Shown piece after piece: positions 26,704 to 34,835 of a DNA stretch of 46,549 bases. Each line of letters begins with the position of its first letter. Position 1 is the first letter of the stretch. The stretch comes from Betaproteobacteria bacterium (GTDB lineage: Bacteria > Pseudomonadota > Gammaproteobacteria > Burkholderiales > Burkholderiaceae_A). Location: NCBI GenBank assembly GCA_028139135.1, contig JAOINB010000009.1:1-46549 (forward strand), read 5' to 3'. The notes below the pieces were generated by a model. The model was given only the letters and a program-made list of their open reading frames with translations. It did no database searches and was not told the DNA's origin. The position numbers and the translations under genes were made by a program.

Positions 26704-28848
26704 TTACGAATATTTTTTCAGTAAGCCATCCTGACATGAAATTGTTTGATTTGATGAGCTTTTTCGTAGCTGATAGGACCCGTCACTGCTCATTCTCCAA
26801 TTAATTGCATTCTCTGTAAAGTGTATCTGCAACCCTTCATCAAATACTCTTTTTTTTAGGCTCTCGTTAAATATTGGAAATGCTATTTCTACTCTTCTAA
26901 AAAAATTTCTATCCATCCAGTCAGCACTGGACAGAAATAAGTCGTTTTTTCCATTATTTCTGAAAAAGAAAATCCTGCTGTGTTCTAAAAAGCGACCCAC
27001 AGTAGACCTAACAGTGATATTATCCGAGAGGCCCGCAACACCAGGTCTAAGCATACACACTCCTCTAACTAAAAGTTCAATAGATACGCCACAGTTACTA
27101 GCTTCATAAAGAGCATCAATTACTTGTGTTTCGACTAACGAATTCATTCTTGCAACAATTTTGCCTTTTCCACCGCCTTTAGTTATCATCATTTCATTTT
27201 TTATAGCACGAATTACATTTTTGTGAAGCCTAAATGGGGACTGCCAGATATGGCGTAGTGACTTTACTTTTCCCAAACCAGTTAACCTCTGAAAAATTTC
27301 ATGAATTTCAGTGGAAATGGATTTGTTGCTTGTTAATAGACTAAAGTCAGTATAAAGTTTGGCAGTCTTAGGGTGATAGTTTCCCGTTCCTAGATGGCAG
27401 TATCTGATTAACTTTTTGCCTTCCTGTCTAACGATAAGACACATTTTTGCGTGAGTCTTGTTTCCTACAACACCAAAGACCACATGTGCGCCTATTTCTT
27501 CCAATTTTGAAGCCCAATTAATATTTGTTTCTTCATCAAAACGTGCCATTAATTCAAGAATCACTGTCACTTCCTTGCCTTTATTAACCGCATTTATTAA
27601 AGAACGCATCAATCCCGATGTACTTCCAGTTCTATAAATAGTCTGGAATATTGCAACAACATTTTTATCCTCCGCGGCATTATTTATAAATTCAGCAACC
27701 ACATCAAAGCATTCATAAGGGTGATGCAAGAGGATATCTTCTCGTTTAAGATAATCGAATAATAAATCTCCTCCCTTGAGATATTCTGGATATTTCGGTG
27801 AAAACAACTTGAACTTGAGGTTTGGTTTAGCAACGCAGTCTGGTAGTGTTATGAGCCTACCTAAATTGACTGGGCCATCGACAAGGTAACAATCTTTTGT
27901 TTCCAATTTGAATTCTGTTAGCAGGTAGTTCAAGCAAAAACTAGATATTGCTTTGTCCGTCTCAATGCGCACTGCATCACCATAATTTCTTTGGGAAAGC
28001 TCTCCTTTTAAAGCCTGTCGAAGATCTGTAACTTCTTCGTCATCAACATACAAATCACTGTTACGAGTAACTCTAAATTGAAAAATTCCTAGAATCTCCA
28101 TACCGGGAAAAATAGAGGTAGCATGAGCTTCAATCAAAGAAGACAGGTTAATGAACGTTATCTCAGTTACCTTATTCTTTTTCGGGATTTCAATTATTCG
28201 CGATAATAGCCTAGGTGCCTGCACAATTGCAACGCGACCCTTCCTGCCGTAGGAGTCCTTGCCCTGCATTTCAATAATAAAATTTAAACTTTTATTCAAG
28301 ACCTTTGGGAAAGGATGCAAAGGGTCTAGGCCCAACGGTGTTAAGATTGGTAGTACATTATTTTTAAAATATGCAGACGCCCATCTTTTTTGCTGGTTGT
28401 CTAGCTCGAGAAAGTTTAATAGATTTATTCCCTCCTTTTTTAATTCTGGGATTACAGATTTATTCAATATTTCATACTGTAGTTGGACAAGCGATTGGGT
28501 GCGCTTACCTAAAATCGTTAAGGTCTCTTCGATAGTCAAACCATCCGGCAATTGGGAATGACCAAGTTCTTCGTGTGATCTTGCTTTGAGTCCTGCGACG
28601 CGAATCTCAAAAAGTTCATCTAAATTGTTAGCAACTATACAAAGGTACTTTAACCTCTCCAAAATTGGTATAGATCGGTCTTGACCCAAAGAGAGTACTC
28701 TCTCGTTAAATGAAATTAATGAAAGCTCTCGGTTTATATATATCCCGGAAGACTTTTGGGGCAGAAGTGGTTCAGTTTTTGACAATCTGGGAGATTGATA
28801 AACTCGAGACTTAGGTTTTGATTCGATAAGTTGTTCTTTTCTCGCCAC
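26704..28848 (-). CDS. ppk: Polyphosphate kinase 1
   Basis: Reversibly polymerises the ATP gamma-phosphate into inorganic polyphosphate at the inner membrane. The 714-residue length is normal. Domains in order: N-terminal helical region with YINRELSLISFNERVL, head domain, and two phospholipase-D-like domains. The autophosphorylated histidine lies in KTHAKMCLI, and the following RYCHLGTGNYHP and the second-domain ARMNSLVE motif are conserved. It is divergent from ppx with 96 bases between, where a repeated TTGTAAA element lies. The pair sets polyphosphate level. Confidence 0.97.
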   Translation of the reverse strand: MARKEQLIESKPKSRVYQSPRLSKTEPLLPQKSSGIYINRELSLISFNERVLSLGQDRSIPILERLKYLCIVANNLDELFEIRVAGLKARSHEELGHSQLPDGLTIEETLTILGKRTQSLVQLQYEILNKSVIPELKKEGINLLNFLELDNQQKRWASAYFKNNVLPILTPLGLDPLHPFPKVLNKSLNFIIEMQGKDSYGRKGRVAIVQAPRLLSRIIEIPKKNKVTEITFINLSSLIEAHATSIFPGMEILGIFQFRVTRNSDLYVDDEEVTDLRQALKGELSQRNYGDAVRIETDKAISSFCLNYLLTEFKLETKDCYLVDGPVNLGRLITLPDCVAKPNLKFKLFSPKYPEYLKGGDLLFDYLKREDILLHHPYECFDVVAEFINNAAEDKNVVAIFQTIYRTGSTSGLMRSLINAVNKGKEVTVILELMARFDEETNINWASKLEEIGAHVVFGVVGNKTHAKMCLIVRQEGKKLIRYCHLGTGNYHPKTAKLYTDFSLLTSNKSISTEIHEIFQRLTGLGKVKSLRHIWQSPFRLHKNVIRAIKNEMMITKGGGKGKIVARMNSLVETQVIDALYEASNCGVSIELLVRGVCMLRPGVAGLSDNITVRSTVGRFLEHSRIFFFRNNGKNDLFLSSADWMDRNFFRRVEIAFPIFNESLKKRVFDEGLQIHFTENAINWRMSSDGSYQLRKSSSNQTISCQDGLLKKYS

Positions 28849-28896
28849 GATTAAGTTAAAAAATTAAACTACATATTATCTACTTTGATGACTTAA

Positions 28897-28929
28897 TTTA
28901 CAAAAGATGTTGTAAACTTTTGTTGTAAA
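28897..28929. promoter_or_regulatory. Operator-like repeats between ppk and ppx
   Basis: TTTACAA at 28897-28903 is inverted as TTGTAAA at 28910-28916, and the same TTGTAAA recurs at 28923-28929. The inverted pair and the direct pair both have a 13-base period. The site is within 16 bases of the ppx start and about 50 bases from the ppk start, so one factor could control both. The 13-base spacing does not match the 11-base Pho box. Confidence 0.45.
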
Positions 28930-28944
28930 TTAGGAAAAACCATT

Positions 28945-30522
28945 ATGTTTGTTGTTAAAGAAAACGAAAAGAGTCCTGTGGAAGATGAAAAACTGATTGC
29001 CGCAGTTGATTTGGGCTCAAACAGTTTCCATCTTATGGTGGCAAAAGTTGTTTTAAGAGACAACGATTTCATATTAAAAAAAATCGACTCTGTTAAGGAG
29101 CAGGTAAAACTTGCTGACGGATTAAACGGCTACAAAGAGTTGACGGAACCGTATTTACTTAAAGCAATTCGCTGTTTAACGCGTTTTTCAGAAAGGCTGA
29201 GGTCTTTTTCTCCAGAAAGCGTAAGGGTTGTGGGAACAAATACTTTCAGGGTTGCTAAAAATATTGGTGTATTTTTACCAAAATTTGAAAAAGCTTTAGG
29301 ATTTCCGATTAACGTTATCAGTGGTGTTGAGGAGGCGAGGCTCATTTATAAAGGGGTCTGTAATTCTCTGGATTTGAATGGCGAGAAAAAACTGGTCATT
29401 GATATCGGTGGCGGATCAACTGAATTTATCGTTGGTGCGGGCTCCGATCCCGACTTATTAGAAAGTGTTTATGTTGGAACATCGAGGATTAGGCGCGATT
29501 TTTTTTCAACTAACTCATTAACTATCAAAAACTTCAATAATGCTGTTTTGTGGGCCCGAAAGGAAATACAGGTAATTACAAAAAATTTCCGGCAAGTTGG
29601 TTGGGATATAGCATATGGGTGCAGTGGTACTATAAAATCTGTTAATGAAGTTTGTAGGGCCAACGGTTTAGGAGAATCGAAGCTAAGTTTAGAATCACTT
29701 GATGAAATAATACATTTAGCTTGTAAATTAGGAAATTTGAAGAATCATTGCTTACCTGGGCTAAAAGAGGATAGAGCGTCAACTTTTCCGGCGGGGGTTG
29801 CAATACTAAAGGCAATTTTTCATGAGTTAAAAATAACTAACATGGAGTTTTCCACGGCTGCATTGAGGACCGGCGTACTTTATGAAGTTGCTGGACGAGG
29901 TTCGCAGCCTGACCAAAGAGATCGAACAGTTAAACATCTGATGGAACAATATGAGGTTGATAGGTTACATGCTAGTAGGGTTAGCCACTTAGCAATAAAT
30001 CTTCTCAGACAATTGTTCGATCTTTCAACTGCGGACAACAAAGAATTAAAAAAAATTCTTCATTGGACATCTCTTCTTTTAGAGATTGGCCAAACTTTGT
30101 CTCATAATTCTTACCACCGTCACTCATCGTATATCATTGCGAATTCCGACATGCCTGGGTTTACAAAACGCGAGCAAACTGTAATGGCTTCGCTCATTTT
30201 AGGCCACACTGGCAAATTACCTAAGATTTCACACATTTTAAATCATGAAAAATTTAAAGCATTGTTGATATGTCTGAGGCTCGCCGCGATATTTTCCAGA
30301 AGTAGAGTAGATTTAAATCTCCCTGAGATGTTCTTACGTTATGAAATCGACAACGAAGCTTATGTTCTCGAAATGCACAAGGACTGGATAGATCTTCATC
30401 CTTTAACAGCCTTTACTCTAAAACAGGAGATGAGGGAGTGGAGAAAAGTTGGAATAAAATTTTCTCTGAGTTGTTATTTTCTGGAACCCCAATCAGTCAA
30501 CTCTGAAATTGGAATGTTATAA
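28945..30522 (+). CDS. ppx: Exopolyphosphatase / guanosine pentaphosphatase
   Basis: Releases phosphate from the ends of polyphosphate; relatives also hydrolyse pppGpp. The 525-residue protein has the ASKHA-fold N-terminal domain with DLGSNSFHLMVA and IDIGGGSTEF phosphate-binding motifs, then an HD-like C-terminal domain from about residue 320 containing HSSYIIANSDMPGF. Length matches the long Ppx form of Beta- and Gammaproteobacteria. It is divergently transcribed from ppk, the opposing enzyme, and begins at ATG 28945. Ppx and GppA cannot be separated by eye; context with ppk favours Ppx. Confidence 0.93.
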   Translation: MFVVKENEKSPVEDEKLIAAVDLGSNSFHLMVAKVVLRDNDFILKKIDSVKEQVKLADGLNGYKELTEPYLLKAIRCLTRFSERLRSFSPESVRVVGTNTFRVAKNIGVFLPKFEKALGFPINVISGVEEARLIYKGVCNSLDLNGEKKLVIDIGGGSTEFIVGAGSDPDLLESVYVGTSRIRRDFFSTNSLTIKNFNNAVLWARKEIQVITKNFRQVGWDIAYGCSGTIKSVNEVCRANGLGESKLSLESLDEIIHLACKLGNLKNHCLPGLKEDRASTFPAGVAILKAIFHELKITNMEFSTAALRTGVLYEVAGRGSQPDQRDRTVKHLMEQYEVDRLHASRVSHLAINLLRQLFDLSTADNKELKKILHWTSLLLEIGQTLSHNSYHRHSSYIIANSDMPGFTKREQTVMASLILGHTGKLPKISHILNHEKFKALLICLRLAAIFSRSRVDLNLPEMFLRYEIDNEAYVLEMHKDWIDLHPLTAFTLKQEMREWRKVGIKFSLSCYFLEPQSVNSEIGML

Positions 30523-30662
30523 GAAGTTATCCGTAGTGTTCTGAAACTAATAAATCAAGAACCAAACATAAAAAATTTAAAATTTAATCAGTGTTCAAGT
30601 TTTAAAGAATGGTGAGTAATATTATCCGCAAAGTTGATCAGTCGGTGGTAAACTACGGTGAT

Positions 30663-30739
30663 AGGCGCGTAGCTCAGTTGGTTAGAGCATCACCTTGACA
30701 TGGTGGGGGTCGTTGGTTCGAATCCAATCGCGCCTACCA
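30663..30739 (+). tRNA. tRNA-Val (GAC)
   Basis: Cloverleaf by eye: acceptor AGGCGCG pairs perfectly with CGCGCCU, discriminator A, encoded CCA at 30737-30739. The anticodon stem CACC/GGUG encloses UUGACAU-type loop with anticodon GAC, and the T arm has GUUGG/CCAAU with UUCGAAU. It reads GUC/GUU valine codons. It lies 14 bases upstream of thrS, an arrangement I associate with Betaproteobacteria. A possible -10, TAAACT, is at 30649-30654. Confidence 0.97.
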
Positions 30740-30753
30740 ACTATTAAAAAGTT

Positions 30754-32665
30754 ATGTTTGAAATTTTACTACCGGACAATTCTAAACTTAGTTTTGAAGC
30801 CCCAACAACTCCCTTTGAGGTTGCCAGGTCTATTAGTTCAGGCCTTGCGAAATCTGCGGTTTGTGCTCGACTAAATAATGATGAGTTTGTGGACCTCGAT
30901 ACCTCGATTAATGGTAATTGTTCGTTGCAGATTATTACCGAAAAAGATCCCGAAGGGCTAGAAGTGATTCGCCACTCAACTGCTCATTTGTTAGCATATG
31001 CGGCGAAATCTCTCTTTCCTGATATGCAGGTTACGATTGGGCCCGTTATAGAGGACGGTTTTTATTACGATTTCGCATATTCTCGGCCATTCACTCCGGA
31101 GGATTTAGTTAAAATAGAAAACCAGATGATTGCGCTTGTGAAGAAAAACGAAAAAGTAGTTCGTGAGGTATGGGCTAGGGATAAAGCCATAGATTTCTTT
31201 AAATCTCAAGGTGAATATTATAAAGCTGAAATCATAGGGGATATACCAGAGGGCGAAAAAATTACCCTATACCGGGAAGGGTCTTTTGTCGACTTGTGCA
31301 GGGGGCCGCATGTGCCTTCAACAGGTAAATTGAAAGCATTCAAACTTTTAAAGGTTTCTGGAGCATATTGGCGAGGTGATAGTAAAAATGAAATGTTACA
31401 GAGAGTTTACGGAACTGCGTGGGCAAGCAAAAGCGAATTACAGGACTATCTTTTCAGGGTTGAAGAAGCGGAAAAAAGAGACCACAGAAAGATAGGTAAG
31501 TCATTAGACTTATTCCATTATCGCGACTTTGCTCCGGGGATGGTATTTTGGCATCCAAACGGTGTGGCTTTATGGAATGTCATTGAGAATTACATGCGGG
31601 ACGTATATAAAATCAGTGAATTTCAGGAAGTTAGATGCCCAATGATGTTAGACAAAAGCCTTTGGGAAAAGTCGGGTCACTGGGAACATTATAGAGAACA
31701 TATGTTTCTTACTGCGTCAGAAAACCGAGAGTATGCAATCAAGCCTATGAATTGTCCAGGTCACGTTCAAGTGTTTAATGGAAAATTACGAAGCTACAAG
31801 GACTTGCCCTTGAGGCTTGGAGAATTTGGCTCATGTCATAGAAATGAACCATCTGGAGCTCTTCATGGTTTGTTTCGCCTTCGAAATTTTACTCAAGACG
31901 ATGGCCATATATTCTGTACTGAAAATCAGATTCAGGACGAAGTATTTCGATTTACTAGTCAGTTAAAAAAAGTTTACTCAAAATTCGGTTTTGAAAAAAT
32001 TATTTACAAATTATCAACCCGACCAAAAAAAAAGGGTAGGGTCCGACGAAATATGGGACAAGTCGGAGGAGGCACTGAAAAATGCTCTTGATCAATCGAA
32101 GGTTGATTGGGAAATTATCTCAGGTGAAGGTGCGTTTTACGGGCCAAAGATTGAATACTCCCTAAAAGATAGTATTGGAAGGGTTTGGCAATGTGGGACT
32201 ATTCAAATTGATTTTAATATGCCGAAGCAATTAGGAGCAGAATATGTCTCAGAGGATAACAAAAGGGAGACACCCGTAATGTTACATAGGGCTATCTTAG
32301 GTTCCATGGAAAGGTTTATCGGTATATTAACAGAGAATTATGGCGGGGCTTTCCCCTTTTGGTTAGCGCCCAATCAGGTTGGAATAGCCACGATCTCCCG
32401 TGATCAAAATGAATATGCGTTAAAAGTTAAAAACGAATTAGTCTCGAGAGGCATCAGGGTAGTAGAGGACTTGCGTAACGAAAAAATAACCTATAAAATC
32501 AGAGAATTTAGTTTAATGAAAATCCCGCTTGTAATAGTAGTTGGGAAGACTGAAGTAGAACAGGGCTTAGTATCAGTGCGGAGACGAGGTAATAACGAGT
32601 CAAAGTCTGAGTCGTTAGGTGCGTTTTTAGAAAGTTTGACACGAGAATTGGAGCAAGATACATAA
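30754..32665 (+). CDS. thrS: Threonyl-tRNA synthetase, interrupted by a one-base frameshift
   Basis: Charges tRNA-Thr and edits mischarged serine. Restored length is 636 residues, as expected. Domains: N-terminal TGS (1-62), editing domain with HSTAHLL and CRGPH, class II core with zinc-binding MNCPGH, QDDGHIF and MLHRAILGS, then the C-terminal anticodon-binding domain with [13 protein letters not shown]. The frame breaks in an A9 run at 32025-32033, after P424. With nine A the first frame runs into 20 unrelated residues and stops at 32089-32091; with eight A it continues into the conserved [10 protein letters not shown] and ends at 32665. Both halves are otherwise intact and the gene is essential, so this is a sequencing error, a very recent mutation, or a slippage-corrected gene. 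Confidence 0.93.
32025..32033 (+). repeat. A9 homopolymer at the thrS frameshift
   Basis: Nine adenines between CC and GGG. Removing one A (or shifting +1) restores the full ThrRS frame. A9 is long enough for RNA polymerase slippage in bacteria, and also a classic place for indel errors in reads. Confidence 0.9.
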
Positions 32666-32700
32666 TGGTAATGAATGTAATGGGAAGTAGCTTAAAATAA
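32665..32700 (+). other. Possible 11-codon leader ORF coupling thrS to infC
   Basis: ATG at 32665 overlaps the thrS stop (TAATG) and its TAA at 32698-32700 overlaps the presumed AUA start of infC at 32697 (AUAAG). The peptide would be [11 protein letters not shown]. This geometry would let terminating ribosomes reinitiate at the non-standard infC start. It may instead be a chance ORF. Confidence 0.3.
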
Positions 32701-33212
32701 GTACGGAAAAAGAATATAAAATCAACGGAGACATAGTTTCAACAACAGTTAGGCTACTGGGGTTGAACAATGAGGCGCTAGGTGTTGTGCCACTGAGGGA
32801 AGCTCTGAAATTGGCAGATGAGGCAGAAGTTGATTTAGTTGAAATTGCGCCACAAGCCGACCCGGCAGTTTGCCGGCTCATGGACTTTGGAAAATTCCGA
32901 TACCAGAGGCAGAAAAAAGCTCACGATGCTAGGCTAAAGCAAAAAACCATACAGCTCAAGGAAGTTAAGTTTAGACCCGGTACAGAAGAAAACGATTACC
33001 AGGTTAAAGTAAGGAATATAGTTCGGTTTTTAAATGAGGGTGATAAGGCAAAAATTACAATGAGGTTTAAGGGAAGAGAGATTGCTCACCAGGAGTTTGG
33101 GATGCAAATGTTGGAGAGAATAAGGGTTGATTTGGAAAACGATGCTGTTGTTGAGCAAGTACCAAAACTTGAGGGTAGGCAGTTGGTGATGGTTTTGGCG
33201 CCAAAAAAATAG
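32697..33212 (+). CDS. infC: Translation initiation factor IF-3, probable AUA start
   Basis: IF-3 keeps 30S subunits apart from 50S and proofreads start codons. From 32697 the protein is 171 residues, near the 180 of E. coli. The N-domain has YKINGDI and [14 protein letters not shown]; the C-domain has [31 protein letters not shown] and the terminal MVLAPKK. No ATG, GTG or TTG occurs in frame between the stop at 32688-32690 and the conserved KINGDI; the first TTG, 32763, would delete that motif. AUA at 32697 is the best start. E. coli infC uses AUU and is autoregulated through IF-3 discrimination, so AUA fits the same control. A single added A near 32694-32697 would instead fuse it to ATG 32680. 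Confidence 0.9.
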   Translation: MSTEKEYKINGDIVSTTVRLLGLNNEALGVVPLREALKLADEAEVDLVEIAPQADPAVCRLMDFGKFRYQRQKKAHDARLKQKTIQLKEVKFRPGTEENDYQVKVRNIVRFLNEGDKAKITMRFKGREIAHQEFGMQMLERIRVDLENDAVVEQVPKLEGRQLVMVLAPKK

Positions 33213-33238
33213 GAGTTAATTAAAGGTTAGGAAACATT

Positions 33239-33439
33239 ATGCCAAAAATGAAGACAAAAAAATCGGCTGCAAAGAGGTTCAAAGTAACTGGCAAAGGTGT
33301 CATAAAAAGGGCTAGGGCAACAAAGCGACATATTTTAACAAAAAGAACAACAAAAAATAAAAGGCAGTTGCGTGGAATGGTTAACATGGCTCCCGGTGAT
33401 GCTCGCAGTGCCCAATCAATGATGCCATATGCTTCATGA
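33239..33439 (+). CDS. rpmI: 50S ribosomal protein L35
   Basis: Small, very basic ribosomal protein of 66 residues. [19 protein letters not shown] is the family N-terminal signature. It occupies the standard position between infC (26 bases upstream) and rplT (17 bases downstream). The start is ATG with a GGAAA-type ribosome site just upstream. Confidence 0.97.
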   Translation: MPKMKTKKSAAKRFKVTGKGVIKRARATKRHILTKRTTKNKRQLRGMVNMAPGDARSAQSMMPYAS

Positions 33440-33456
33440 TAACTAGGAGATTTTGA

Positions 33457-33816
33457 ATGCCCAGAGTCAAAAGAGGAGTCACTGCGCGAGCAAGACATAA
33501 AAAAATTCTTGCGCAAGCAAAAGGATTTAGAGGCCGAAGGAAGAGCGTTTATCGTGTCGCTAAGCAGGCTGTAATCAGGGCTGGTCAGTTTTCGTACAGG
33601 GATAGACGCGTCAAAAAAAGGACTTTCAGGGCACTTTGGATAGTCAGGATTAATGCAGGTTGCCGCAACAATGGTATAACCTACAGCAAATTTATCTCTG
33701 GTTTGAAAAAGTCGGGTGTGGAACTGGATAGGAAGATATTGTCTGAAATCGCTGTGTCTGACAAATCAGCATTTGCGCAACTTGTAGAAACTGCAAAAGC
33801 TAGCATACAATCTTGA
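33457..33816 (+). CDS. rplT: 50S ribosomal protein L20
   Basis: Assembly protein of the large subunit, 119 residues, basic, with the family opening [20 protein letters not shown] and the C-terminal RNA-binding part containing [15 protein letters not shown]. In E. coli L20 represses its own operon by binding the mRNA; I could not identify such a structure here. AGGAG lies before the ATG. The stop overlaps the pheS TTG start. Confidence 0.97.
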   Translation: MPRVKRGVTARARHKKILAQAKGFRGRRKSVYRVAKQAVIRAGQFSYRDRRVKKRTFRALWIVRINAGCRNNGITYSKFISGLKKSGVELDRKILSEIAVSDKSAFAQLVETAKASIQS

Positions 33817-34835
33817 AACCTGACTTGCAGCTAATTGTTTCACAGGCTGAGGCGGAGTTTAAATCTGCGAATTCATTGCACGATTTGGATAATGCTAAGT
33901 CCCTTTTTTTGGGCAAGAATGGGAAGCTCGCCATCCTCTTTCAAAAGCTAAAGAGTCTCGAGTCGGATCAAAAAAAAATATTGGGGCATGAATTAAATTT
34001 GGTTAAACAGCAAATTGAGAATATTCTATTAAAATCCCGGAAACAAATTATAGACAGTAGTATTCGCAAAAAGCTTGAATCTCAAAGTATTGATATCAGC
34101 CTTCCCGGGAGAGGCATAAATAAGGGTTCGGTCCATCCTTTAACTCAATCATTAAGGAGAATACAAGAGATTTTTTATGGAATGGGTTTTGAAATAGCTG
34201 AAGGCCCAGAAATAGAAACTGATTGGTTTAATTTTACAGCGTTGAACAATCCAATGGACCATCCGGCTCGTTCTATGCAAGATACCTTTTATATAGAACA
34301 TAAAGATGAACATGGTCAAAATCTTTTGTTGAGAACACATACTAGCCCAGTTCAAGTTAGGTACTCAATTAACCACAATCCTCCAATACGTGTAATAAGT
34401 CCAGGTAAAACTTACAGAGTAGATAGTGACGCTACACATTCTCCTATGTTTCATCAAATAGAAGGTCTTTGGCTTGACCCAGATATAAATTTTTCAAGTT
34501 TGAAAGGTGTATATATAAACTTTCTAAAAGAATTTTTTGACTCATCCAATTTAACAGTTAGATTCAGGCCCTCCTATTTTCCATTTACCGAACCCTCAGC
34601 CGAGATAGATCTGAAGTTTTCGGAGGGTCCGTTGGAAGGGAAATGGCTAGAGGTCGCTGGTGCTGGAATGGTTCATCCAAACGTGATTGAGAATTTTGGA
34701 CTTAACTCAAAAAAGATACGAGGTTTTGCTTTTGGGATGGGCTTAGAACGGCTCACTATGTTGAAATTCGGAGTCAAGGATTTGAGATTATTTTTCGATA
34801 ATGACTTGAGATTTCTAGAGCAATTTAAATGTTAG
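33813..34835 (+). CDS. pheS: Phenylalanyl-tRNA synthetase alpha subunit
   Basis: Catalytic subunit of the alpha2-beta2 enzyme that charges tRNA-Phe. The 340 residues comprise an N-terminal coiled coil (to about residue 90) and the class II core with [45 protein letters not shown] and [14 protein letters not shown]. The start is TTG at 33813, overlapping the rplT stop by four bases; no other start fits the coiled-coil N-terminus. The end overlaps pheT by seven bases, supporting coupled synthesis. Confidence 0.96.
   Translation: MKPDLQLIVSQAEAEFKSANSLHDLDNAKSLFLGKNGKLAILFQKLKSLESDQKKILGHELNLVKQQIENILLKSRKQIIDSSIRKKLESQSIDISLPGRGINKGSVHPLTQSLRRIQEIFYGMGFEIAEGPEIETDWFNFTALNNPMDHPARSMQDTFYIEHKDEHGQNLLLRTHTSPVQVRYSINHNPPIRVISPGKTYRVDSDATHSPMFHQIEGLWLDPDINFSSLKGVYINFLKEFFDSSNLTVRFRPSYFPFTEPSAEIDLKFSEGPLEGKWLEVAGAGMVHPNVIENFGLNSKKIRGFAFGMGLERLTMLKFGVKDLRLFFDNDLRFLEQFKC

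Noticed and set aside
32763-33212. infC starting at TTG 32763
   Set aside because: Would remove the conserved KINGDI strand of the IF-3 N-domain, which is present in frame just upstream.
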